Shown piece by piece: positions 1 through 11,559 of a DNA stretch of 64,000 nt. Under the pieces are notes generated by a model that was not told where the DNA came from, made no database searches, and saw only the letters and a program-made list of their open reading frames with translations. The stretch's first letter is position 1, and each line of letters opens with the position of its first letter. Origin of the DNA: Lepidostoma basale (Eukaryota; Arthropoda; Insecta; Trichoptera; Lepidostomatidae); assembly GCA_022606425.2 (NCBI GenBank), contig JAHDVF020000729.1:124001-188000 (forward strand). The letters are read 5' to 3'. A program made the translations under genes and the position numbers.

Positions 1-290
1 AATACTTAAATTCGACTATTGGAGAGACTCGACTAGCTGAAAGAAAAACACCTGAATTTAGTAAACAGAAGTGGAGTAATACTGCATCAGGACAATGCAT
101 GCCATTACTCATCAAAAATGACACGTGAAAAAATACCAAGATCAAAAGTGGGATGTTATACCTCACCCACCGTATTTACCAGACCTTGCTCCGTCTGACT
201 TTCATCTATTTTGTTCTATGGAGCACTCCATGAAAGATAAAAAATTCCAAAAAATGGTCAATATAAAAAATTACCTCATTTATATTTATT
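1..290 (+). mobile_element. mariner transposase fragment
   Basis: With frame shifts it reads LHQDNACHYSSK and later PHPPYLPDLAPSDFHLF, the HxDNA...[15 protein letters not shown] region of the mariner DDE domain. It is cut by the window start and decayed. Confidence 0.75.
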
Positions 291-350
291 AATTTATTTA
301 TGCATAATACACAAATATGTCGACGTCAGCGAGGCAGTACTCTTTCCAAA

Positions 351-866
351 AAACTAACTAACTAACTAACCATCACGCCGTTTCTCCGAAAGGGTGAAAT
401 GAAAGAATGGACTGCCACACTTTAACCAATGCGGCACTCCACCCTTCTCTTTTCGCCCCGCAGGAGACGCGGTGTGACGGGTTGCGAACCTCATCGCCAC
501 CAATAGGCATCTCCCGCGCACACTTCGATAGTCTAACATCCCCAAAATAAATCTAAAACAAATAACATAAAATGCAATGATATAAAATAAAATAACAAAA
601 TAAAAATAAACTAAACTAACTAACCATCACGCCGTCTCCCCGAAAGGGTAGGCAGAAAGAATGGACTGTCACACTTTTACTGATGCGGCACTCCATCCTT
701 CTCTTTTCGCTCCGCGGGAGACGCGGTGTGATGGGTTGCGAACCTCATCGCCACCAATAGGCATCTCCCGCGCACACTTCGATCGTGCAACACCCACAAA
801 ATAAATCTAAAACAAATAATATAAAATACGATGATATAAAATAAAATAACAAAATAAAAATAATTT
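351..866. repeat. tandem duplication, two units of about 254 bp
   Basis: CATCACGCCG occurs at 371 and again at 625, and the following about 240 bases repeat with few changes. Each unit holds a minus-strand LINE-A tail joined to a GGTTGCGAACCTCATCGCCA block also seen near 6830. Confidence 0.85.
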
Positions 867-1540
867 AACACAAAATGTTTTTTTTAGATGGTGCACATAT
901 TGTCTATTTAATTTATGTTCCACGAATCCACTGTTTTTTAATTTAGCACATAATGTAATAACACATAATGTTTTTTTTCGATGTTGCACATGTTGATATG
1001 GACGATCTGGACTTTTTGTTTATTTAATTTTTGTTACACGTATCCACCGTTTTTAAAATTAGCTGTAATTAGGCACTTAACCAGCATCTGAAATTTTATT
1101 TCAAAACCACTAGATTTTTATAAAAAGGATATTGATAATTCACCAAATGGATGGGAAGAGTTTATGAATATTGATGCCAATTATATTTTGTATTTTAAGA
1201 AGAAAAAAAAAATTATACGACTCAAAATAATGGTTTAATTCCTGGTCTCTCAATATTATATAACGCAAGTTTTCATATCACTCGTCACATATTGTATGAG
1301 TTTTTCTTCAAAAGTCCGATGTAATTATTGATTGAAATGCTTTACGATACGAACCAAGGTTGGAGCGATGTGTAATTATGATTATTGGTTATGTGTGGTA
1401 CGTGTGTGGTCAGGCAGGTACCCGGCGGCGATGAGGTTCGCAAATGTCAACCATATATACTCATATGTAGCTTATACAATTTTATTTATATCAATCATAT
1501 AAATATATAAACATTTACAACGTAAAATTGGGTCGATACA
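867..1540. other. AT-rich region, short tandem duplication
   Basis: Around 870-960 and 961-1065 a block starting ACACAAAATG/ACACATAATG is repeated with decay. Nothing coding is seen. Confidence 0.5.
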
Positions 1541-1790
1541 TCTGTGACTAACTAACTAACCATCACGCCGTCTCCCCGAATGGTAGGCAGATGTAATCAT
1601 AAGCCAAAAATGCCTTCAATTAACAAGATTGAAAACGTCTGCTAACTAACTAACTATCAGGCCGTCTCTCCGAAGGGGTAGGCAGAAATAATGAACGGCA
1701 ACAAAATCCTACCCAAAAAGTTAAAATGGCGGTGCACATTGGTGTTCTTGTGCCGACCCTTTATATGGAAGCGAAACAATAGGCGAGATA
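1541..1790 (-). mobile_element. LINE-A 3' ends, fragments
   Basis: Two minus-strand TAAC-tailed ends (about 1545-1590 and 1642-1710). The second is fused to a plus-strand internal piece (about 1715-1785) that reads MAVHIGVLVPTL, so it is a rearranged copy. Confidence 0.75.
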
Positions 1791-2343
1791 TTCCGTTATG
1801 CTGGAGAGGGTTCAGAATAAATTTCTGAAGTATCTCTACATTAGGGAGTATGGTAGCTATCCGTGGCTCTATCCCACAGCATTTCTTTTGGGAATGCTTG
1901 GGGCCAACTCTCTGCAGCCTCGAAGAGATGGGCATCTCATAACCCATTTCTTTAGATTACTCAGGGGATGTTTCGAGAACTCGGCCGTGCTGGAGGGTGT
2001 TCGGCTTTTTGTCCCTGATAGATATCTCCGACAGCGACAACATAGATTGTTTTACCTACCGGCCGCCAGAACCAATCGGCCTCTGGTGACACCGGTGGGA
2101 AGAGCAATTAATCTGCTGGACGCGGTCTACTCGGATATCCAAGTCTTTCATATTAGTGTACGTTCAGAAGGCAAATACTCTTAATTCTGGAGAGTATCCT
2201 GTCTTCCTAATGTTGAACCATCTCTCATGCGTTTCTGGTAGTATACTATACACAATATATTATTTTACCTGTTCTCAATAGATGCCTTAAAAAAATATAT
2301 TTAATATTTGTTGATGAAATAAACTGATTTCATTTGATTTGAT
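1790..2343 (+). mobile_element. LINE-B C-terminal fragment, TTTGAT tail
   Basis: The reading frame contains [19 protein letters not shown], then [20 protein letters not shown] and RTNRPLVTPVGRAINLLD, a Jockey/CR1-like C-terminal pattern. It ends AATAAACTGATTTCATTTGA, the simple-repeat tail shared by all LINE-B copies. Confidence 0.85.
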
Positions 2344-2490
2344 TCGAAACATGAAACTGGCAAAAGAAGGATGAAAATAGAATAAAAGCAGTAGAAATGA
2401 GATCTTTTAGACGAATGTGTGGATACTCTGTGTATGATAGAGTGTCGAATGAAAATGTAAGAAGTGAATACGGTGCAAATGATCCGAATG
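2344..2490 (+). mobile_element. LINE-A internal fragment
   Basis: Reads [20 protein letters not shown], the segment after the reverse-transcriptase domain of LINE-A. Confidence 0.8.
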
Positions 2491-2849
2491 AATCCGTAAC
2501 ACGCTTTGGCGAATATATTTATATATTTTTTTCAAATGACGAGTTTATTTTTCTTGACATGTTTCGAAGGCTTTCAACCCTTCATCATCGGGAGAACGAT
2601 ATCAATTTTAGTTTATTCCGTTTTCCCGATGATGAAGGTTCTGAATATAAACTCAAAAGTGGAAAAAAAAGTGGTTTAATTCATAAAAAATTCGTCAAGT
2701 AGAAATGTGTTTTTAAAATATTTTTGATTTATTTCAATTGGCAGTGATCATTTTAAGCTACCTATATTAGTCAAATAAGTAACTATGCAAGTATAGGGTC
2801 TGTCAATAGGGACACTCCATTTTTAATTGCTCGTGCAGAATGTCCAATT

Positions 2850-3300
2850 TGTCCAGCTTCGAAGAGATGGGCATCTCATAACCCATTTCTTTAAATTAAT
2901 CAGGGGATATTTCGAGAACTCGGCCGTACTAGAGGGTGTTGGTCTTTTTGTCCCTGATAGATTTCTCCGACAGCGACAGCACAGATTGTTTTACCAACCG
3001 GCCGCCAGAACCAATCTGCCTCTGGTGACACCGGTGGGAAGAGCAATTAGTCTGCTGAACGCGGTCTCCTCGGAGATCGACGTCTTTTATATTAGTGAAG
3101 GTACGTTCAGGGGACAAATACTCTTGACTTTAAAAAGTATGTTGTCTTCCTAATGTCTAACCATCTCTAATGCGTTCCTGGTACTTTGTTGTATTTTTAT
3201 AATATTTTACCTGTACTCAATAGATGCCTTAAACATTTTCCTGTTTGTAATGTCTTTTGAGTTAATAAACTGACTTGATTTGATTTGATTTGAATTTAAC
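2850..3300 (+). mobile_element. LINE-B fragment (in a duplicated segment)
   Basis: Reads LRRDGHLITHFFKLIRGYFE to SILSS, ending in the TTTGAT tail. Near-identical to 17895-18345, and the similarity continues into flanking sequence. Confidence 0.85.
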
Positions 3301-3760
3301 GAAGAGAGCACTAATTTTGATAATAAATTTTAACAATTTCAACGCGTTGTTGAAGCATGTAGCGTTCCATGGTAAAATGTCAAAACTAAATAAGTATTCT
3401 TGTCAAATTTGACAGGTATCGGTTTTCCGAAATGGCCGCCAAACGCTGTCAAAATTCGAGAGTCCTTATTGAAAAACCCGCTAGCCACCACCATACACTA
3501 CCTGCATCAAAGCCAAAGCGGTCATTTTGCCGAAATTATATTTATAATGTGAAGTGTTTCTCAACATAGTAGCATATATACATCTTTCAAAAATACACCT
3601 AATCTTAATAGATGGCGCTAGTGTAGATTGAACAAAAAAATGTGAAGTGTTTCTGAATATAGTAGCATATATACATCTTTCAAAAATGTTGTTAACATAG
3701 AGCGATCGCTGTCATTGGTTGGGTTAAGCTATCGCTTTATGTTTAACAACATTCCCCATT
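2854..3760. repeat. segmental duplicate, copy 1 (partner 17898-18803)
   Basis: LINE-B end, a unique-looking stretch with CGCTGTCAAAATTCGAG and part of MITE C run in the same order at both places with few substitutions. Confidence 0.85.
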
Positions 3761-4255
3761 CTTCTCTTCTTACGACCACCACGTCTGACAAATTTTTGGA
3801 AGTTGTATATATGCTAGAATGCTGCGCTGCACTTAACATTTTTTAGTTCAATCTACACTAGCGCCATCCATTAAGATTGAGACAACAGAAAATCTTTATT
3901 AATGCACTGTGAAAGGCTTTGCAAATATCATACAGTACTAGATTACGCCTGGAGATGTCTCTCCAATTTTTATGCTTTTAACTTGGACCAGTTATTTTAT
4001 ATAATTTATCGGCAATGGGTAAAATCCAGTATTTGTCTACAAGTCTTTGTGGACATTCAAAATGTCTACAAATACTTGTCAGACGTGGTGGTCGTAAGAA
4101 GGTTGGAATGGGGAATGTTGTTAACATAAAGCGATCGCTTAGCCCAACCAATGACAGGTCATAAGTCCTGTAAGCGCCTCGACCACCATATTCTGTTTCC
4201 AGAAAACAATTTGCATCTTCGTCTCTATTTAGATACAATTAATCCTTAAGAAATT
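3590..4255. mobile_element. MITE C copies
   Basis: Element C is marked by AATTGTATCTCAATAGAGAC, GACCTGTCATTGGTTGGG, AACATTCCCCATTC and CACTAGCGCCATC, with a terminal AACATTTTGAATGTATACAA in inverted orientation at both ends. Here two copies are joined head to head. No coding capacity, so non-autonomous. Confidence 0.75.
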
Positions 4256-5340
4256 ATATTTCACACACAGTGTCATTAAATGTCCTTTCAAATAAAAATA
4301 AAAATGTAGCAATATCATTAATACAGGTTATTTTATTTCATTTCAAAGTTCGAGCGCTTTTTATGAAAAACCCTATATGTATTCTGTATATAAATGTGTG
4401 TGTGCCTTATAAGAGGATTGTAATTGTATCGGTTAATTCACTTAACCTAACTAGTAGATGCAGGCATATCAATAATGCATCTTAAATGTACCACAAGGTT
4501 AAACGAATGTTTGTTACGAACAACGTTTTGAATTATGGAATAGTCTTTTTATAATTACATGTTTTTAACATTTGATAATGCCACATCTTTGTATTTATTG
4601 TTTCGCCTTCATTAAAACCCTCCCTTCCCTGTGATGGGTTTCTTCTACACGTTGATTCTAAAAACCATGAATAACTCTATAAATATAATAAATACAAGGT
4701 TAGGATTTTAGGTGTTCCTCCATAATATATTTACGCATTGATTTAAAAAATAATATTAATAATAATCAGAATTTATCGGGTACATCGGAGGTATTTTGTG
4801 AAAATCGAAAACAATGTCGCGTATAACACATCACACTATATTCGCATCTCACTCTTGCATATGTTCTAGCTCAATGTTCTCACTTGGCCTTCCCGCCGTG
4901 GCGGCAGTCGCTTTCGGGCTTGCGACCAGAGCGGATCTATGCCCGTTCCGTGAGCGTTGCCAGATGGTTTTTTAATGTTTTCAGCAATTAAATCTCAATT
5001 ATTATAATTTTTGACTTCAATTATAATTATATAAGGGGATTAGCTATGAATGTTCCTATTTTTCCGATTTAAAATCGCTAATTTTTTAACGCGTACTGAC
5101 TACCCTACACCGGAACGCACGTTTTTATTTTAGCACCGTAAGGGAAAGGTTAACAAACACTAATTGCAACGAAATATTCACGAAAATAAACATTTTCTAC
5201 CCTTAAAAAACTTGGTTCACTGTAAAATCGTAATCAGTAATAAGTTTTGACTTTTAATGTAAATATTTTTTTTCACACACGTTAAAAAATTCACAATTAA
5301 CAACATCAAATTGTTCTCCTATTGTCTTCTACACTACTGT
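4256..5340. other. no gene seen; GC-rich islet at 4860-4975
   Basis: Mostly AT-rich. The islet around 4880-4960 is CpG-rich and holds a donor-like CGTTCC/GTGAGC. It could be a 5' untranslated exon or promoter of Mitf, but nothing proves this. Confidence 0.3.
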
Positions 5341-5344
5341 CATA

Positions 5345-5475
5345 CAAAAATAATCAGTTATTAATACGAATGAAAACGTCAGTTTTCTAGAAGTTTTATT
5401 ATAGAGTATTTTATGGGAATGACATGTTTCGTCCTTCTAAGGCATTTTCAAACATTTGACGACTTTTTCATTAGG
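5345..5475 (-). mobile_element. repeat J end with hammerhead-like motif
   Basis: On the minus strand 5421-5460 reads AATGCCTTAGAAGGACGAAA followed by CATGTC. The same block with the same flank recurs at 14600-14720 and 57960-58070. Confidence 0.6.
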
Positions 5476-5689
5476 ATTAATTATTTAATAGCGAGTTTTA
5501 CATCATTATTCAAGAAACAAAAAATAACAATAATCAGAACAAAGTTTAAAACAATCCTAGAAACGTTCTCTAGTAAGCGCATCGTGTGCATTTCGAATTA
5601 CTTTTGGGAGAGAATCGAAGTATTAATCTCTCGCTATCTTGTATTCAAAATATTCTTGTACTCTTTCTTGATGACATTCGCGTTTTTGC

Positions 5690-6150
5690 CCATTTATATT
5701 AATTTAATAATGCCATTTCTTCTTGTTCATTGTTTCGCCTTCATTATTAAACATTTGATGCCATATATTTATTGTTTCGCGTTCAAACGTGCCATATTTT
5801 CCTATTTATTATTTCGCCTTCATTTTCAAACATTTGATAATTTATTAAACACTTGATGTGACCTATTTATTGTTTCGCCTTCATTATCAAACATTTGATA
5901 ATGCCATATATTATTATTTATTATTTCGCCTTCAAAATTTTTGAAAATGCCTTCAATTTTCATTTATTTTTTCGCCTTCATTAACAAACATTAAATAATG
6001 CCGCATATTATTATTTATTATGTCACCTTCATTATTAAATATCATATAATGACATCTTTTCCTATTTATTATTTCGCCTTCATTATCAAACGTTTGATAA
6101 TTTATTAAACACTTGATGTGACCTATTTATTGTTTCGCCTTCATAACTAA
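5690..6150. repeat. degenerate minisatellite, unit about 60-70 bp
   Basis: Repeated TTTATTGTTTCGCCTTCATT and AAACATTTGATAATGCCATA blocks, around seven units with decay. A single related unit is at about 4565-4620. Confidence 0.8.
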
Positions 6151-6423
6151 CTAACTAACTTACCATCACGCCGTCTCCCCGGAGGGGTAGGCAGAAAGAA
6201 TGGAACGCCACACTGTTCTGTCCTGACATACGTCTCTCGCTTCCTCTACATTAATACATCTTGTCATGCACGCACGTCGATTTTTCCGACTCCTCACGTG
6301 ACCGACATTCAATATTTGATTGATTTGATCGTGCCACGTTTTCCTCGGCCTTCCTCTATTTTTAGCTCCGTTCACGCCGTTTACATATACCTTCTTTACC
6401 ATTCTGTCTTCACTCATTATCAA
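6145..6423 (-). mobile_element. LINE-A 3' end
   Basis: The minus-strand frame ends [14 protein letters not shown] and has [24 protein letters not shown]-repeat tail at 6144-6160. Confidence 0.85.
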
Positions 6424-6885
6424 ACGTTATATAATATGTTTCCAAGAAGCTCTAGAAAATGCCATTTTTCAATCGTAATAATTATTTTAAAATTAGTTGT
6501 TTCATTGTTCATGTTACAGTGAACATTTGACATAAAATTACTGAAATTTTAAATAATGGCAGCATTCCATACCTTGCCTTCAACACGTAACAATTAAATC
6601 AAACAATATCATAAATCAAACGTTTTAACCTAGTTTACGTTTTTATATATAATATAATATAATATGTTACATGTTATGTACATACAAATAACACAAATGG
6701 TGTTTAACCTTTCCATGCTGCGCGGTTATAAACACGTGTGGTCACCCCATTCATCCTGAATTTTACTTGTTAACGCACATTTGTTTAATGCTAATACATT
6801 TCGAAAACTAACTAATGGATGGGTTGCGGACCTCATCGCCACCATTTGGCATACTGCATGTATTCTACTTTTTTTATTTTGAAAA
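6424..6885. other. no gene seen
   Basis: AT-rich with the GGTTGCGGACCTCATCGCCA block at about 6830-6850 shared with the 371-866 repeat. Confidence 0.5.
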
Positions 6886-7055
6886 AAGACTAATACCAAG
6901 GATTTTCATCAATGATATTAGAATTAATTTTACAATCTTCAATGTGAGCAGAAAATAGCTCATTATTATGAAGAAGGAATCTGGTCGTGTCCAGACTTGA
7001 ACCCATGTCACCTGGATCAGGAGCAAAGCGTTCTATCCCCTAGACCACCACCCGA
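6886..7055 (-). mobile_element. tRNA-derived SINE-1, copy 1
   Basis: On the minus strand the 5' head has a TGGTCTAGGGG A-box-like and a GGTTCAAGTC B-box-like sequence at tRNA spacing, followed by a body shared with 16718-16903. The acceptor stem does not fold as a real tRNA. Confidence 0.78.
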
Positions 7056-7150
7056 TATTTTATCATTCTTCTGCCAGTTCCATGCTTCGGTTTCATACAA
7101 AAGGGTAAAAGAACACCGTTGTGCACTGCCATTTTAGTTTTTTACTTTAG
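7056..7150 (-). mobile_element. LINE-A internal fragment
   Basis: Complement of the SEAWNWQKKDES region, cut at both ends. Confidence 0.65.
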
Positions 7151-7169
7151 TACCTCATATCGTCTTATT

Positions 7170-7765
7170 TCATATATTTAATTATTAATGGTGCACTTAA
7201 AGTTGTCATCGCAAACAAAAGCCTATCCAAAAAAGCCAAGATGGCAGTGCACAATGGTGTTCTTGTGCCGACCCTTATGTATAGAAGTGAAGCATGGAAC
7301 TGGCAAAAGAAGGGTAAAAGTAGAATAAATGCAGTAGAAATGAGATCTCTAAGACGAATGTGTGGCAAATCTGTATATGATAGAGTGACAAATGCAAGTA
7401 TAAGAAGTGAATGTGGTGTGAATGAAAGTGTTATGAACAAAATATGGAAAGGGTCATTAAGATGGTTTGGACACGTGGAAAGAATGAGTGAATACAGAAT
7501 GGTAAATAAGTTATATGTAAACGGCGTGAACGGAGCTAGAAATAGAGGAAGGCCGAAGAAATCGTGGCACGATCAAATCAATCAAATATTGAATGTCGGT
7601 CACGTGAGGAGTCGGAGAAATCGACGTGCGTGCATGACAAGTGTATGAATGTAGAGGAAGTGAGAGAAGTATGTCAGGACAGATCAGTGTGGCGTTCCAT
7701 TCTTTCTGCCTACCCCTCCGGGGAGACGGCGTGATGGTTAGTTAGTTAGTTAGTTAGTTTTAATT
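7170..7765 (+). mobile_element. LINE-A 5'-truncated copy
   Basis: One frame (7241-7648) covers [20 protein letters not shown] to VGHVRSRRNRRACM; a frameshift precedes the final SAYPSGETA. Tail (TTAG)n at 7736-7757. TTAATTAT flanks both ends, a probable short target duplication. Confidence 0.88.
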
Positions 7766-7974
7766 ATGTCTATTATGCAATCGGTATAATGCTTCGAATT
7801 ATCACGTTATTCCCTGAGCGAAGATAAACATCTAATTGCTTCCATCATCGCTGCTTATCCGTTTCCGGGGACCGTGAAGATGATCAGCGTTCACCAGGAA
7901 ACATAATGATGATAATATGCTCAAATGAACAGCGTGGTGACTCATTTGTTTCTTTTTATTTTATTATTTTATCT

Positions 7975-8275
7975 GTTTGAAAGCGAAGAATGAAACTTAT
8001 AGTAGAATTAATGCAGTGGAAATGAGATCACTTAGAAGAATCTGTGAAATGATAGTGTCGAATGAAAATATGAGAAGTATATGCGGTGCGAATGATGAAA
8101 GGATCATAAAGATGGTTTGGACTCATGGAAAGAATAAATAAAGAAAGAACGGTAAACAAAGTATAATTTAACTATGTAAATAGAACTAGAAATATAGGAA
8201 GACCGAAGAAAACGTGGCACAATCAAATATTTAATGTCGCTCACGCGAGGAGTCGAAGATATCGACGTGCGTCGC
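7975..8275 (+). mobile_element. LINE-A degenerate copy
   Basis: Several stops; still shows EMRSLRRICEMIVSNENMRS and a GRPKKTWHNQIFN stretch. Confidence 0.7.
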
Positions 8276-8299
8276 TACCCGGTGGATGGTGTCAGTGAA

Positions 8300-8460
8300 C
8301 TTTGTTTTTTTTTCTCACCATATCGTTCCCGACTCTGTCTTTTAGGCTAATCCTAACATGGCCCTTTCCATGGCTCTTTGGGTCACTCGTAGTTTCTCGG
8401 CACTTTGTTTGGACAATGTTATAGTTTCAAGGCCAAGAAGTAGCAACTGACAGAACGTAC
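8300..8460 (-). mobile_element. LINE-P fragment
   Basis: The minus strand reads LGLETITLSKQSAEKLRVTQ then RAMERAMLGISLKDRVGND, a non-LTR post-RT segment. Relatives at 14895-15060 and 54800-54935. Confidence 0.7.
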
Positions 8461-8554
8461 GGCCCCATAAATATCCATGTTGTAAATATTGGTAAACTCC
8501 AGGTGTTTATAAATAGGTGCCTTCGCTCAATATTCAAAATCTATTGGCCCCAAA

Positions 8555-8895
8555 CAGTGTCAAATGCCGCTCTCTGAACTATGGCAGGCGAAAAGCCAAT
8601 TAGAGAACAGGTCGCTAGACGCAAATGGCAGTGGATTGGTCACACTCTGAGACGGAACCCAGCCTGCATAGCTCAGGGCGCACTAGACTGGTCCCCTATG
8701 GGGGGAAAGAGTAAGCAAGGCAGACCTAGAGCCACTTGGAGAGGAGCCCTGCAGGACGAGGTTAAGGCGGCAGGCCTCACTTGGTATGATGTTAGGCATC
8801 AGGCATGCGATAGAGTCGGGTGGAGAAGGTTCCTTGAGGCCCTATGCACCACGGAGGTGTGACAGGACAAAAAGAAGAAGAAGAAGAAGAAATAT
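8555..8895 (+). mobile_element. LINE-D 3' end, GAA tail
   Basis: Reads [37 protein letters not shown] and WRRFLEALCTTEV, then TGACAGGACAAAAAGAAGAA. The same end occurs at 43441-43740 and 54196-54530. Confidence 0.88.
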
Positions 8896-9276
8896 TGTTT
8901 ATGGTGCTTACTGCCTGGTAAATACTTTCAAGACGACATTGGGTATTGAGTATTTATTATATCTCTCTCTATCTCGAAAGATGAAGTTTTCATCACCTTT
9001 TAATATTCAAAATGGAATTTTACCCATCCTAGCAACAATAAGCACACATAACTCGTTTGAGAAAACTGCGCTGAAATAATTTTTCAGCCATTATATTTTC
9101 TTTTAAATAAATTATATTTGACGTTGATCTATGCACCAACCATTAGGAAACGAGACGGTTGCGCTTCGCTGCTTTTTCAGAAATGTCTGTTCATCTATGG
9201 ATGTTATTAATTAGCGCGTATTTTACCCGGCATATCCATCTCGGATGCAGTGGCGTGCCTAGGGTCAACCAGCAAA

Positions 9277-10321
9277 GGCCGTGCCACACTGTTTGAAACA
9301 AGCTCTCCACAGGGGTGACCTTGGTGGAGAGCTGTGGAGCCCACGGTTGGTGTAGAGTCCACATACTGTTGTAAACAAGCTCTCCACATGTGGAATACGT
9401 GTTTAACCCTTAACGTACCGTGTTCAAAACAAAACGCTCGCTCCCATGTGGTCAATTCAGTTTACCGCTAACTTTATCTAAATATCAAGCATATGACTCG
9501 ATGAATCAAAATTTAATTTATGTCATCTTGTAGGGAATTTCATTAGGAATAGATCGATATCTATAACATACATGGATTATTTGAAAAACATATCATTATT
9601 AATTTTTTTCTGGAACCATGCGATTTCTGATATGGAATGCGAGACAGCATATGAGCAACTGACACCAAGTATGAACTTGTCTCGCCCCGCCGCGCCGTGG
9701 CGCTATAATTTTACGTATGATAAAGGCACCTAGGCAAAATGTATAGTACGTTCAAGACAACGAGTACGTATTAATATTTGTCCCTTTTGGTAAAGTGTTA
9801 ATATTTTCACAGTTCTGATATTATTAAGTTGCGTGCTGCGTTTCCGTCCACAGTCGGTATTATTACGTACCTATGAGAAAAGGCCAAACATATAATTTAT
9901 AATACGTTCAAAACAGCGAGTAAGTATTTGTCACTTTTGATAAAGTTGTAAATATTAGCAAAACAAATTCTACCTTAACACGAATGAAGGTGAGAGCAGT
10001 CTTAAAAAATATTTTTTTTTGGGATGAAGGAAGTAATTTTTTGCTTTTTTTTATTACGAAATATTGAGAACACTTCAATGGAGGATTACAATTTTTTTTA
10101 TAATATTAGGGTCCATAGGTTTTAAGAAAATCAACTTTAAATTGGCAGTGGAAACTCAATTGACCACATGGCAACGCGACGGTTAAACGGTGGATCCACA
10201 CGCATACTATACGCGTCCGTCCACAAAGTTTGTTGAAGGTCAAACGAATTTTTGTTTCAAACAAGTGTCTGCACAGTTTTAAACCGCCGGTGGAAACCGT
10301 TTCAAACAGTGTGGCACGGCC
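9277..10321. mobile_element. putative non-autonomous DNA transposon with 23-bp terminal inverted repeats
   Basis: GGCCGTGCCACACTGTTTGA at 9277 is the exact reverse complement of the end at 10299-10321, and the match decays inward. The 1045 bp between holds no long frame. No clear target duplication. Superfamily not assigned. Confidence 0.6.
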
Positions 10322-10504
10322 CACGTCCGACTTTTTTGTGTTATAATATTAGTAAAGGCTCACGATAATGTATTTTTCCGGATTAAAAGTGTTTTACCTT
10401 TCTAAATTAATTTAGTGAATTAATTGATTTTAAATCCCATTTTAGGCGCATTTAAAATCTATCCAAAAAATAATTATCTGTATCTCCAAACTCATTTTCT
10501 TGTA

Positions 10505-10708
10505 AACAAACAAACAAACCATCACCCCGTTTCCCCACAGGGGTAGGCAGCGAGAATGGACCGCCACACTACTCTATCCTGGCAAACCTCTTTAGCTTCC
10601 TCCAGCTTCCCCTTCATTTAGTTTGCCAGGATAGAGTAGTGTGGCGGTCCATTCTCTCTGCCTACCCCTGCGGAGAAACGGCGTGATGGTTTGTTTGTTT
10701 GATTTGTT
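10505..10708. mobile_element. LINE-A (TTTG-tail) fold-back pair
   Basis: A minus-strand end (10505-10610) is followed after a few bases by its plus-strand counterpart (10618-10708), each ending in CAAACAAACAAAC/TTTGTTTGTTTG. Together they form a hairpin of about 90-bp arms. Confidence 0.85.
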
Positions 10709-10709
10709 T

Positions 10710-11245
10710 TGAATGTTTACAAATTCTTGTTGACAAATACTGGATTTTACCCATTGCGGATAAATTATTTTAAATCCAGTATTTGACTACAAGAATTTGT
10801 AAATTAGACGAATGTGTGGATACTCTGTGTATGATAGAGTGTCGAATGAAAATATAAGAAGTGAATGCGGTGCGAATGATGGTGTTATGAACAAAATAAT
10901 GAAAGGATCATTAAGATGGCTTGGACATATGGAAAGAATGAATGAAGAAAGAATGGTAAAAAAATTATATGTTAATGATGTGTAAATGGAACCAGAAATA
11001 GAGGAAGACCAAGGAAAAAGTGGCACGATCTAATAAATCAAATATTGAATGTCGGCCATGTGAGGAGTCAGAGAAATCGACGTGCATGACGCGATGTATG
11101 AATGTTGAGGAAGCGAATTGAGAAATATGTCAGGAAAGAAAAGTGTGGCAGTCCATTCTTTCTGCCTACCCCTTCGGGGAGACGGCGTGATGGTTAGTTA
11201 GTTAGTTAGTTAGAATTTGTAAACATTCAAAATGTTGTGCAAAAA
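10710..11245. mobile_element. short MITE C interrupted by LINE-A
   Basis: The two C ends (AATGTTTACAAATTCTTGTT... and ...ACAAGAATTTGTAAACATTC) surround a LINE-A copy at 10804-11211. Confidence 0.8.
10804..11211 (+). mobile_element. LINE-A nested insertion with 12-bp target duplication
   Basis: AGAATTTGTAAA at 10792-10803 and 11212-11223 flank it. It is 5' truncated and ends with (TTAG)n, the outcome of target-primed reverse transcription. Confidence 0.88.
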
Positions 11246-11249
11246 ATAG

Positions 11250-11440
11250 TTTTATTATAGATTTTTTAAGGCAAGCCCGGCTTCTCGGCTTGTATGGACG
11301 TACCGCCACTGCTCGGATGCTGCGTGTCTCGGGATTAATCTGCGTCCTTGCGGAGACAAACACACGTATTAGCTGGACCAGATCATATCATTTGTCCATC
11401 TCGGCAGAAGAGATGTGTACTCGCTAGATATAATGGATCT
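11250..11440. other. GC-richer unassigned segment
   Basis: Contains GGCTTCTCGGCTTGTATGGA and similar blocks. Looks like decayed LINE sequence but I recognise no motif. Confidence 0.3.
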
Positions 11441-11559
11441 AAATTACCTACCAAATACCGTAATTCTCGCTATTGACAATAGACTCAAAGCAACTTACGT
11501 GACAGGCTGTATGAAAGATGTTTACGCTATATAAGCGTTCCACAAAACAATATGGTATA

